From Duncaniella muricolitica (GTDB taxonomy: Bacteria > Bacteroidota > Bacteroidia > Bacteroidales > Muribaculaceae): a stretch of 64,000 nucleotides of DNA. The notes below the pieces were generated by a model, which ran no database searches, was not told the DNA's origin, and saw nothing but the letters and a program-made list of their open reading frames with translations. Made by a program: the position numbers and the translations under genes. The stretch spans positions 2,170,001 to 2,234,000 of the forward strand of contig CP061009.1 in the NCBI GenBank assembly GCA_025808375.1, written 5' to 3'. Below, piece after piece: positions 44,110 to 52,385 of the stretch; within the stretch, counting starts at the first letter, position 1, and every line of letters begins with the position of its first letter.

Positions 44110-44316
44110 ATGCCTTACATATCAATTGAGAGCGGCAGACTGACCGCTGAACAGAAGAAGCTGTTGATAAGACAGCTAACGGTGACCGCCTCCGAGATAA
44201 CACATATCCCGGCGCAGTTCTTCACTGTCACCATCAAGGAACTATCTGATGAGAATTTCAGTATCGGCGGCAAGTCAATCGCCGAGATAAAACGCGACTA
44301 TAATGGCGACAATTAA
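44110..44316 (+). CDS. 4-oxalocrotonate tautomerase-like enzyme
   Basis: 68 residues with Pro directly after the start Met (MPYISIESGRLTAEQKKLL), the catalytic N-terminal proline of the tautomerase family, and the usual IPAQFFTVTIKEL strand. Typical family length. Tautomerases isomerise 2-hydroxydienoate-like compounds; the substrate here is unknown. Confidence 0.88.
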   Translation: MPYISIESGRLTAEQKKLLIRQLTVTASEITHIPAQFFTVTIKELSDENFSIGGKSIAEIKRDYNGDN

Positions 44317-44327
44317 ATAAAGGTTAT

Positions 44328-44960
44328 ATGGCATATTATACTGTTTATTGGCCTCAGGACTGGTTGGACGAACTAAGAAAATCAAATGACACAGGGCCTA
44401 TAAAAGTAGTGTTTGGCAGCATCCACTCAAGGATGCCGTCAATAGCATCGATAAAAGTGGGTGATGTGGTATTTCCGGTCTCATTGCTCGAAAGGCATCT
44501 CTACATAATGGCAAGGCTGGAAGTCACCCATAAGGAGAGAGCCTTTGACTATTGCATAAGAGAACTTGGCACTCCTTACAGTTCACTTATTCCTGAAGGC
44601 GTTGTCGTTAAGACATCCGACACATTCTTTTGTGCAAAAGACGCTTCTTATAAAAGTCTCCAGAGTGTGCCTGAGAATCTCACAATGATTATACCCGGAG
44701 ACAAACCACATTGCAAGCATCAGGAACCGTTTAATTGCTGTGCCGAATGGGCAGTATGGGGAGACAACGGCAGTGTTATAAAACCTCGCATCATTCCTGA
44801 TGAGCTTGTGCCACTTCTTAGATTCGGTTATCCTAAGAGTAAAGAGAAGCCATTACGAATCAATTCAAAAGGAGTTGTGTTGGCTCAAAGTATAGCTGCG
44901 ACCCGGCACTTGTCGGAGGAATCTGCAATGGTTTTTGAAGGACTCTTTGAAAACAGCTAA
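44328..44960 (+). CDS. Unknown 210-residue protein
   Basis: No family recognised with confidence. The segment KVGDVVFPVSLLERHLYIMA followed by RLEV has the look of a PUA/ASCH-type beta-barrel. Cys-rich stretches (DKPHCKHQEPFNCCAEW) could bind metal. No signal peptide or membrane span. It starts 12 bases after the tautomerase gene, so they are probably co-transcribed. Confidence 0.55.
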   Translation: MAYYTVYWPQDWLDELRKSNDTGPIKVVFGSIHSRMPSIASIKVGDVVFPVSLLERHLYIMARLEVTHKERAFDYCIRELGTPYSSLIPEGVVVKTSDTFFCAKDASYKSLQSVPENLTMIIPGDKPHCKHQEPFNCCAEWAVWGDNGSVIKPRIIPDELVPLLRFGYPKSKEKPLRINSKGVVLAQSIAATRHLSEESAMVFEGLFENS

Positions 44961-45038
44961 ATTCGTTTAGAGTGTGTTTGAATTTAACGCACTGCTAATC
45001 TCAGGAAAATCATGATTATAAAATCGCAACTGCAATAA

Positions 45039-45806
45039 ATGAGTAAAATTCGACAGATTACATTCACCAGCACATACCTGAGCAAGCAGATGGTCTTTGC
45101 GGTATATCTTCCTGATGAATATAAGTATGGAGGTAGATTTCCAGTGTTATATTTTTTGCATGGAAGAAGCGGGGATGAGTCTTTATGTCTGCCACAATTG
45201 GCGGACACCCTTATTGCCACATCAAAGATAGAACCGATGATAATCGTTTGTCCTCGAATAGGTAACAGCAGAGGATTGAACTCTGCCAATATTGCTCGTC
45301 AGGAAAAGATAGGTGATAATGTGATAGATATAGGAAGATATGAGGATTATTTTATCCAAGAGATTGTTCCTTTCGTAGATGACAATTTCAACACAATCCC
45401 CTCTCGAGATAGGAGATATGTAGGCGGTGCTTCCGCAGGAGGATTTGCAGCAATCCATTACGGACTGAGATATCCCGAACTATTTTCAAAAGTTGGAGGA
45501 CACATGCCGGCAGTGGAACTTGACCTCGACGCTTCAGATTTGCCTTATTACGGGAGCGAGGAGAAATTTCATCAGAATAATCCTTTGGAGTTCATCGACT
45601 TCAATAAATACCACAATGCCCAATCATGGTACCTTGATGCCGGAGATAAGGATGAAGGAGGGTTTGACAAATCAATAAAGATTCTTAATAGGATATTAGT
45701 AAGTCAAGGCATTAAAACGGAATGTCATATTTCAAATGGTCATCATAATTTGGAATACCTATCAGAAAATCTTGAAAAATATTTGATGTTCTACAATGGC
45801 AACTGA
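45039..45806 (+). CDS. Esterase (alpha/beta hydrolase, esterase D/feruloyl esterase type)
   Basis: 255 residues. The alpha/beta hydrolase fold has FPVLYFLHGRSG (oxyanion region), the nucleophile elbow GGASAGGFAAIHYGL (GxSxGG), a following Asp at YLDAGDKDEG and His at NGHHNLEYL. This is the pattern of esterase D-like or enterochelin esterase-like enzymes. No signal peptide, so probably cytoplasmic. The substrate is unknown. Confidence 0.85.
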   Translation: MSKIRQITFTSTYLSKQMVFAVYLPDEYKYGGRFPVLYFLHGRSGDESLCLPQLADTLIATSKIEPMIIVCPRIGNSRGLNSANIARQEKIGDNVIDIGRYEDYFIQEIVPFVDDNFNTIPSRDRRYVGGASAGGFAAIHYGLRYPELFSKVGGHMPAVELDLDASDLPYYGSEEKFHQNNPLEFIDFNKYHNAQSWYLDAGDKDEGGFDKSIKILNRILVSQGIKTECHISNGHHNLEYLSENLEKYLMFYNGN

Positions 45807-45894
45807 CAAAATATATCCACGTTCCGGCGATACTCAGATTGGGTATCTCAACTCAGTTATCGAATCTGCGGCAGTAGTGGCTGGTTCGGTTGAT

Positions 45895-46071
45895 ATGGCT
45901 GGTTCTCGGAGAAAGACCTCGGCAAGTATTTCGCCTATTATGGGAAAGACTCCGACTGCTTCTTTGTCACGCTTAAAATATTGTAAAAATATATGCTCGG
46001 CTGCAAAGATGCTCCAGAAGTGGTCAATGCAATAAAAGAAAAAATAAAACTGAAACAAATGGAAGATAATA
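45895..46071 (+). pseudogene. Fragment of an unknown protein gene
   Basis: One frame reads WFSEKDLGKYFAYYGKDSDC and FFVTLKIL, then a stop (TAA near 45986), then KYMLGCKDAPEVVNAIKEKI. It looks like an eroded protein end with no start. It runs into the start of the next broken gene. Confidence 0.4.
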
Positions 46072-46348
46072 AACTGACCCCCTTGCAGATGTCCCCGACA
46101 CGGCAGTTATTACATGTTGCCATGTGACAGACGATGGCGCACCTGTGCTTTATGTATCACATGACGATGATGACGGCATGTGGCAATTTCTTTGTGGCGG
46201 AGAGCATTCGGAAGATGAAGCCAGAATCGTTTCTCTGAGATATATTTATGAGCTTGATAATTCGCTCGGTTTGCTGAAAGATTTGCCTTGTGGCTATTGC
46301 GCTGAAAGGGAGTCGCTGAAAGGTAAGTGGGAAATATATCAGCAATAG
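46060..46348 (+). pseudogene. DUF2185-like (immunity-type) gene with frameshift
   Basis: From ATG 46060 the frame reads MEDNKLTPL and then shifts in a run of five Cs (46078-46082); one more C would continue ADVPDTAVITCCHVTDDGAP, VLYVSHDDDDGMWQFLCGGE, ARIVSLRYIYELDNSL to the stop at 46348. The second part resembles small proteins annotated DUF2185/immunity-type (ILYVSHE.DGDWQFLGGEE pattern). As written only the 74-residue distal ORF could be made. Family call tentative. Confidence 0.5.
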
Positions 46349-46413
46349 TTTTTTCAATAACGAAAAATAGCCTACCCGAAACGAGTAGGCTTAAAGACGG
46401 GATATGGTGTCTG

Positions 46414-47307
46414 TCACAGATGCCATATCCTGTTGCGGTAGGCTTTCAGTTCCTTCTCAGGAAAGGATGCGATAGCCTTGTCAAATTCGGCGAGGATAGC
46501 CGCTTTGTCATTCGGCAATGCCCCGGTTATCGGCACTGTGTTGGAAACGTGATGACCGAGTAAGTTGGTTTTTATTTTCATCCGCTCTATAAGCGTCCGC
46601 ATTTCCACAAGACGCTCAATCTCCGGTTCTTCTTCGTATGATCCGTTAATCACCTCTTGATATAGTTGTGATTCCGGGAAGATTGTCAGCGACACTATAT
46701 TGATGATACAGGGGTGAAGACGGTTCAAAACATCGGCGGTCGCTGTTGCGCTTGCCACGCCGTTGCCCTTCCCACCAAGACCGTTGAGATAAAAGACATT
46801 GTAGCGTATTCCTGCCTCATCGAGTTTCGAGAGTTGTTCGAGAATGTCGGAGGCATGGTATCCTTTGTTCATCCGGTCCAGCGTAGGGTCATGGGCTGTC
46901 TCGATACCGATGTTGATGCTGTCGAGTTTCAGATGGTGGAGATTATTCAGTTCCTCCACCGATTTGGGCGTGATGTCGGTCACACGGGCAAACATTCCGA
47001 AAGATACCATGTGAGGGAGATACTTGCGAAGCAACAATGCCACATCCATCAGTTTGTTGTAGCTCAATGCGAATGGATTTGCGCCGGTGAGATAGACACG
47101 TCGGGCGCAAGGCTGCCACCGGCGTATCACTTTCAGGTCTTCCTTAAGCTCAGATAGTGGCGACATACGAAACGGCATACCGTGATAGAGGCTGCAAAAC
47201 TTACATTTATGCCATGTGCAGCCGGAGGTGAGTTGTAAGAGCTGCGAATTGGCTTCGTATGGCGGTCGCCATACCTGCCCGGTGAAATGGAGCTGTGGAT
47301 ATATCAT
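46414..47307 (-). CDS. Radical SAM protein
   Basis: About 297 residues from MIYPQLHFTGQVWRPPYEAN. The 4Fe-4S cluster motif CxxxCxxC is in SGCTWHKCKFCSLY, followed by ARRVYLTGANPFALSYNKL, INIGIETAHDPTLDRMNKGY and IVSLTIFPESQLYQE, the pattern of Elp3/MiaB-type radical SAM barrels of Bacteroidetes. The start at 47307 is chosen because a -7 box lies 31 bases upstream. It is divergent from an HxlR regulator, which may control it. The reaction is unknown. Confidence 0.85.
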   Translation of the reverse strand: MIYPQLHFTGQVWRPPYEANSQLLQLTSGCTWHKCKFCSLYHGMPFRMSPLSELKEDLKVIRRWQPCARRVYLTGANPFALSYNKLMDVALLLRKYLPHMVSFGMFARVTDITPKSVEELNNLHHLKLDSINIGIETAHDPTLDRMNKGYHASDILEQLSKLDEAGIRYNVFYLNGLGGKGNGVASATATADVLNRLHPCIINIVSLTIFPESQLYQEVINGSYEEEPEIERLVEMRTLIERMKIKTNLLGHHVSNTVPITGALPNDKAAILAEFDKAIASFPEKELKAYRNRIWHL

Positions 47308-47337
47308 ATCTCGGTTATTTTCGTTAATTTTACATCG

Positions 47338-47345
47338 CAAAATTA
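47338..47345 (-). promoter_or_regulatory. -7 box (TAATTTTG) for the radical SAM gene
   Basis: Minus-strand TAATTTTG, 31 bases upstream of the chosen start; excludes the longer ORF start at 47364. Confidence 0.6.
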
Positions 47346-47442
47346 GGTGAGAATCAGTGACCAAGCAATAACTTACCGATTGGTTTGACCCTTACCGAAA
47401 GGTTTGTTTTGCACAAAACCAACAAGTTCCGACATCGAGAAA

Positions 47443-47799
47443 ATGGCAAAAAAACTGGACTACGAATATTGCAAGACCGCTCCCATGCTTGAATGGATGG
47501 GCAACAAATGGGCTTTGGTGGTGCTTCTGAAAGTTTCGGAGAATGAGCCTATGCGGTTCAACGAACTATATCGTACAATCCCGGCTATATCAGAAAAAGT
47601 CCTCTCCCAAGTCCTGCGACAACTATACACCGACGGCATTCTCGACCGTCAGCTCTATCCTAATGAGCCTCCGAGGGTCGAATACTCAGTCTCTGATTTC
47701 GGCAACACCTTATTGCTACTTGTCCAAAATCTTATTGATTGGGGACGTGAGAATTTTGACACGATAATAAAAAATCGCCAAGATAGAGAAACTATATAA
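47443..47799 (+). CDS. HxlR-family transcriptional regulator
   Basis: 118 residues. MarR-like winged helix of the HxlR type: CKTAPMLEWMGNKWALVVLL, RFNELYRTIPAISEKVLSQV, LRQLYTDGILDRQLYPNEPP, RVEYSVSDFGNTLLLLV. The start at 47443 follows a GAGAAA ribosome site; upstream TTG/ATG starts add unrelated residues. It is divergent from the radical SAM gene, with a 135-base gap holding both promoters, a typical regulator-target layout. Confidence 0.88.
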   Translation: MAKKLDYEYCKTAPMLEWMGNKWALVVLLKVSENEPMRFNELYRTIPAISEKVLSQVLRQLYTDGILDRQLYPNEPPRVEYSVSDFGNTLLLLVQNLIDWGRENFDTIIKNRQDRETI

Positions 47800-47872
47800 T
47801 AAATAATCCGCCGAAAGAAGCGATTTTCTCTCGGCAGATTTTTGATTAGTGCAACTTAGGACCTTTGCGTTG

Positions 47873-48184
47873 TCACTTGACTTTCTGTTCGTCACGGAAG
47901 CGGCGTTTGGCTTCCTCAAAGCTCATGCCGGGGGATTGCTTTGCAGCCAACTGTTGCAGGAAGGCTTCCGGAATTTTGTGGTTTGAGGGATATGCCCGAC
48001 TCATTACGGCTTCCCGCTTGTCAAAATCATACCATATCCAATGGGTAAGGGGTACAATGCCACCCGGTTCGAATATCCCGATACTGATGAAATGGCCTTC
48101 CTGATAATCTTGTTGCTTAAGCCGGTCAATCTTTACGCCGCATACCATATCCGGCAATGGCGGGATGACAATCGGCTCAGGCTG
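47873..48184 (-). pseudogene. Gene truncated by the IS21 derivative
   Basis: A minus-strand frame runs out of the element end: ...PDMVCGVKIDRLKQQDYQEG, then IGIFEPGGIVPLTHWIWYDF, RAYPSNHKIPEAFLQQLAAK and a basic end. No family recognised. The element insertion removed the start of the gene. Confidence 0.5.
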
Positions 48185-49260
48185 TGTAAATTTTAATCGA
48201 GAAGTGCGCCGGTTTATAGGGTATGCAAATTTAAAATTTTAGTTTTGAATGATATTAAATTTTGAGTAAATTTTTTGTTTCTTTCAAACGTAAAAGATTC
48301 ATCGGTCATGTTAATAAGCATGGCTTTGTGAGTGAGTCGGTCGACCATTGCTGTGACCAGGACCTTGTCGGCGATTATTTCATTCCATCTGTTGAATGCC
48401 AGGTTGGTAGTTATAATGATTGACTTCTTTCCGGCTCTGAGGGATAGGTGGTTGACGTGCAATTCACCGGCATCCTTGTCGCAGGAGACGTATCCGAACT
48501 AGTCGCAAATAACGAGGTAGTAGTTTATGAACTTGTTTTCAAGAGAGCGGAGCGTGCGTTCCTGGCGGGCCTCCATAAGCGACAGGGTGTCCTGCCAGCG
48601 GTACCAGCTATGCGCGGCGACGATTTGAGCGGAGCAGCGTGAATACGGCCATTCTGGCGTCTGCCACCGATGATGAGCGGTATCTCGCCCAAGTCAAATT
48701 TACACTCCATATCGGGATCATGCTCCCGACGGATATACAGTTCCATATCCTTCTGCCCATGGTCGCACTGATGCGGCTGACATGATTGCATACACTCGGA
48801 TAGCTGAGTGTAAAGCTCTTCTCCAGAAGCATCGTGTGGATGCTACGGCACGTCCACAACAGCTTGCGCATACCGGTGGCCCAGAGCAAGCTGTTTTCTT
48901 CAAGACACTTGCGGATCAGCCCTTTGATCTCGTCTGTCACGACCTGGCAATGTCGGGCAGGTGTGTTAAACTTAGGTTCCGAGCCTATCAGAGCAGCGAA
49001 AGCCGCCATGTCGCAGACGCCATCTGCATCCAGGCACACGCTCTCATACTCCCATACGATTTTATCAACCGTATGACGGATGATGTGAAGCTCCTCTGCG
49101 ATCTGGCACTTTGACTGGCCCTTGATGCGATATCGGTTCAGGGCCTCATTTCTTTCTACCATAGTTTTCATTTTGTGGGATCGAGTTTATAGACTTATAT
49201 AACTCAAAATCCCCCGGTTAGAATTTCCTATGGTGGCGCACTTCTCGATTAAATTTTACA
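48185..49260 (-). mobile_element. Internally deleted IS21-family element
   Basis: Ends TGTAAATTTTAATCGAGAAG and its inverted partner match the full copy at 29739-32385. The 1,076-base body keeps the istA 5' third and the istB 3' part, joined at a GAGGC shared by the istA site (about 30467) and the istB site (about 31974) of the full copy. About 1.5 kb is missing. It cannot move without a helper. Confidence 0.82.
48230..49171 (-). pseudogene. istA-istB fusion remnant
   Basis: Start MKTMVERNEALNRYRIKGQS, HTH CQIAEELHIIRHTVDKIVWE, then CRSIHTMLLEKSFTLSYPSV, frame changes near 48760 and 48690, the fusion point near 48565, and then istB sequence with an in-frame TAG in the Walker B region (LVICD stop FGYVSCDKDA), ending ITTNLAFNRWNEIIADKVLV. 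No active product. Confidence 0.78.
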
Positions 49261-49570
49261 TCCATATCCTTTGTTTGCACTGAATAGTTACATGGGCGAT
49301 GTTCTTTGTTAAAGTAAGTTAAAGTATGGCATATCCCATGCCGTCGCGCGTATATTTAGGTGAATATCGGAGCCGAGTCGGACTCAAAATGCAAAATATT
49401 TTTAACGATTGCATGGGTTAACCGATAGAATTGAGTAATTTTGCAAAAAAATTTGATGAAATACCCCTGTCGATGGAGGTACGTCTGCTCTCATCATGAC
49501 CGATAAACAATAATGGTCATGATGACAGGTCTGATATTCAATTAATTCACACAATTCAAATAATAGGTAC
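49261..49570. other. Leader region of pyk
   Basis: No gene. An 11-bp perfect hairpin TCATCATGACC/GGTCATGATGA (49491-49501 with 49515-49525, 13-base loop) lies 45 bases before the pyk start, in its probable mRNA leader. It could act in RNA stability or regulation. Confidence 0.5.
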
Positions 49571-51022
49571 ATGCTGAAGAAAAGCACAAAAATAATAACG
49601 ACGATTTCTGACCGCCGTTGTGATGTGGAGTTTATCCGTAGCCTCTTTATGGCAGGAATGAATGTCGTGCGAATGAACTCGGCCCATCTCGGAGCCGAAG
49701 GGATGGCGAGAATCGTAGAGAACTGTAGGGCTGTCTCTCCCCGTATCGGCATAATCATTGACACCAAGGGCCCCGAAATCCGCACCACTGTCAATGCCGA
49801 GCCCAATGACAAAATCGCATTTCGCGAGGGAATGGAAGTGGAGTTCTGCGGTCATGTGTCGGAGCCTACCACCGCTGAACGCATATGCCTTAATTATTCC
49901 GAAATAGCCCAGGACGTACATCCCGGAATGCACTTCCTGATTGATGACGGAGAGCTTGATTTCCTTATACTTGATATTGACACAGCCACCGGCATTATCC
50001 GTGCCCGCTGTCTCAATGACGGAGGTCTCGGTTCGCGCAAGAGTGTCAATATCCCCGGCAGCGACATACATCTTGCCTCACTCACCGAGCGCGACAAGGC
50101 TACTCTCGCCACCGCCGCATCGCTGGGCGTTGACTTTGTGGCTCACTCGTTTGTGCGCAGTGCCGATGACGTGCATGCTGTGCAGGCCGAGCTCGATCGT
50201 CTCGGTTCGGACATGAAGATTATCTCCAAGATCGAAAACCAGCAGGGTGTCGACAACTTCGATTCCATTCTCGAGGCTTCCTATGGCATCATGATTGCCC
50301 GCGGTGACCTCGGCATCGAGGTTGCGGCCGAGCGCATCCCGGTGATTCAGCACGAGATGATTGCCAAATGTATCGCCGCCCACCATCCTGTAATCGTGGC
50401 CACTCAGATGCTTCACTCGATGATCACCTCGCCGCGCCCCACACGTGCCGAGGTCAGCGACATCGCCAATGCCGTCTATCAGCGGGCCGACTGTCTCATG
50501 CTTTCGGGTGAGACTGCCAACGGCCGCTATCCTGTCGAGGCCGTCTCCACGATGGCGCGTGTGGCCCAGGAGGTCGAGGCCTCGCTTACCGCGACAATCA
50601 CGAGCGACAACATCCCTCAGCTTGCCGATGAGCATGTCACCTCGTTCCTCGCCCGTCAGGCCGTAGTGTCAGAGCGTGAGATTGGCACCAAAGCCATTAT
50701 TGCCAACGCTTATCATGGCCGTACAGCCCGTTTCATCGCCTCGTTCCGCGGAGCATGTCCGGTATATGCCATCTGCTATCGCCGCCGCACCATGCGCTGG
50801 CTGAGCATTTCTTACGGCATCAAGGCCTATTACTATAAGGATTATACACAGCAGCAGCGTTATCCGCTCGTGGCTTTGCGTGACTTTATCGAGCAGGGTC
50901 TGCTTGATTATACCGACCGTATCGCCATCCTTGGTGCCATCAACGGTACAGGCGCTACATTCCTTGCCATCAACTCTGTACAGGCTATCCTTGAACACGG
51001 CACCGCCAGCCAGGAATCCTGA
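49571..51022 (+). CDS. pyk: Pyruvate kinase
   Basis: Converts phosphoenolpyruvate and ADP to pyruvate and ATP. 483 residues in the standard order: barrel start TKIITTISDRRC, substrate motif MNVVRMNSAHLG, the DTKGPEIRT segment, the catalytic Lys and metal ligands in KIISKIENQQGVDNFD, GIMIARGDLGIEV, and the ATQML/SGETANGRYPVEAV motifs. The C-terminal regulatory domain is present. The start MLKKSTKIITTI matches short-N-terminus bacterial enzymes. A strong terminator follows. Confidence 0.96.
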   Translation: MLKKSTKIITTISDRRCDVEFIRSLFMAGMNVVRMNSAHLGAEGMARIVENCRAVSPRIGIIIDTKGPEIRTTVNAEPNDKIAFREGMEVEFCGHVSEPTTAERICLNYSEIAQDVHPGMHFLIDDGELDFLILDIDTATGIIRARCLNDGGLGSRKSVNIPGSDIHLASLTERDKATLATAASLGVDFVAHSFVRSADDVHAVQAELDRLGSDMKIISKIENQQGVDNFDSILEASYGIMIARGDLGIEVAAERIPVIQHEMIAKCIAAHHPVIVATQMLHSMITSPRPTRAEVSDIANAVYQRADCLMLSGETANGRYPVEAVSTMARVAQEVEASLTATITSDNIPQLADEHVTSFLARQAVVSEREIGTKAIIANAYHGRTARFIASFRGACPVYAICYRRRTMRWLSISYGIKAYYYKDYTQQQRYPLVALRDFIEQGLLDYTDRIAILGAINGTGATFLAINSVQAILEHGTASQES

Positions 51023-51040
51023 TTGGAAGTAATATAGATA

Positions 51041-51115
51041 AAGCCAAAAGCCTCAAAAGTGACAAGCGATTTTGCTATTGGGAAAATCACTTGTCACTTT
51101 TGAGACTTTTGGCTT
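51041..51115 (+). terminator. Very long terminator hairpin after pyk
   Basis: About 25 paired bases: AAGCCAAAAG..CTCAAAAGTGACAAG with CTTGTCACTTTTGAG..CTTTTGGCTT, and inner CGATTTT/AAAATCA. It lies between pyk and the convergent acyltransferase and can serve both. Confidence 0.85.
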
Positions 51116-51126
51116 CATTGTAACCT

Positions 51127-51753
51127 TTAATCGCCGCAACTGTCCAGCCCGAGTTGTTCCAGATTGTCGATATCATCGGGTAGGGGAGCACAGCCGGCTA
51201 AGGGGGGAATCCGTTTGATAAGCCTGGCCGGATTGCCTGCGACGATAGTGTCGGAGGCGACATCTTTTGTAACCACGCTCGCAGCTCCGACCACAGCGTT
51301 GTCTCCGATGGTGACACCGGGCAATATGGTGGCTCCGGCACCGATCCAGACGTTGCGCCCTATATGTATCGGACGACAGGTTATGATCTGACGTTCGTAG
51401 AGGTCGTGGTTGTTGGATATAAGCTGCACATTGGCCGCTATCATTGTTCCGTCTCCGATGGTGATGCCGCCGGCCGACATCATCAGACATCCCGGCATAA
51501 CTACAACGTTACGGCCTATAGTTACGTTGTGTGGCCTGACCGCGGTCAGTGGCGCACTGACGAGGCTGCCGCTGCCCATTGATGGAAATATGCGGTGCAT
51601 AAGTTCGTCATACTCGGGAGTGCCGAGCATGGTGTGATTGAACTTGAATATCAACTGAGCCTGTCGGCCGGCCAATGCCAGCTCCTCGGCAGTCTGCTTG
51701 GTGACATCAATCCTCACCTCGTGGGAATTGACGGAATTATGTGTGTTGCTCAT
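51127..51753 (-). CDS. Hexapeptide acyltransferase (maltose O-acetyltransferase-like)
   Basis: 208 residues from MSNTHNSVNSHEVRIDV. The N-terminal Mac-type helical segment (TKQTAEELALAGRQAQLIFK) is followed by a left-handed beta helix with hexapeptide repeats (VTIGRNVVVMPGCLM, ITIGDGTMIAANVQL, IHIGRNVWIGAGATILPGVT, IGDNAVVGAASVVTKDV) and GNPARLIKRI at the end. The catalytic His is in NNHDLY. It O-acetylates a sugar or similar acceptor using acetyl-CoA; substrate unknown. Confidence 0.88.
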   Translation of the reverse strand: MSNTHNSVNSHEVRIDVTKQTAEELALAGRQAQLIFKFNHTMLGTPEYDELMHRIFPSMGSGSLVSAPLTAVRPHNVTIGRNVVVMPGCLMMSAGGITIGDGTMIAANVQLISNNHDLYERQIITCRPIHIGRNVWIGAGATILPGVTIGDNAVVGAASVVTKDVASDTIVAGNPARLIKRIPPLAGCAPLPDDIDNLEQLGLDSCGD

Positions 51754-51911
51754 AAATATATTAACAATCAATCATCTCTAACGGATTTGTGTGGGATGAA
51801 ATTGTCAAAATATGGATTTTAGAGAGATTTTGTGACAACGCGACATTATCGCACCTTTTTCGACATTGCCGACCGAAACTTTGCGGTATAATTTTTAACA
51901 CCGTTTTTGTC

Positions 51912-52379
51912 ATGAAAAAGTCAGCCATCCTCCGTCCCGTGTCGCAAAAAGCTTATGCGAGATTTGTTGAACGTATCACTCTCGTAGTTACCGACATCTC
52001 CAAGCGCGAGGCCATGCTTGCCGCTCTCGACAGTTATCTTGACGGCAACCGAGATACTTACGACTGCAATCTCACACCCGACTGCGTGATGGTGTTCGGG
52101 ATGCTGCGCTTTGAGATAGATCTTGCCATAGCCCGTTCGGCCAAAGCTCGTACACGTGTCCGTGAACGTAGAGCGTCAGTGAGCCCCGTGATACGTGAGG
52201 TCGCGAAGTCTTCAGTAAACAACTGTCCAAAGAAAGCTTCGGACAACGGCAATATCAAGGCAGAGCCGACTCCCGCGGATGATGGACAGCACGAAGACAC
52301 ACTGCGTTTACCGCGCCGCATACGCCGTGCCGTCGACCGCAAGGCCCGCGCCAAGACCCGCTGGGGCAAACTCGGATGA
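51912..52379 (+). CDS. Unknown 155-residue protein with basic C-terminus
   Basis: No family recognised. The N-terminal half is helical (FVERITLVVTDISKREAMLA, CVMVFGMLRFEIDLAIARSA); the C-terminal half is basic and disordered (RLPRRIRRAVDRKARAKTRW). The start MKKSAIL is chosen over a longer frame. The next gene is convergent. It may be a small nucleic-acid-binding protein. Confidence 0.6.
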   Translation: MKKSAILRPVSQKAYARFVERITLVVTDISKREAMLAALDSYLDGNRDTYDCNLTPDCVMVFGMLRFEIDLAIARSAKARTRVRERRASVSPVIREVAKSSVNNCPKKASDNGNIKAEPTPADDGQHEDTLRLPRRIRRAVDRKARAKTRWGKLG

Positions 52380-52385
52380 GACATG

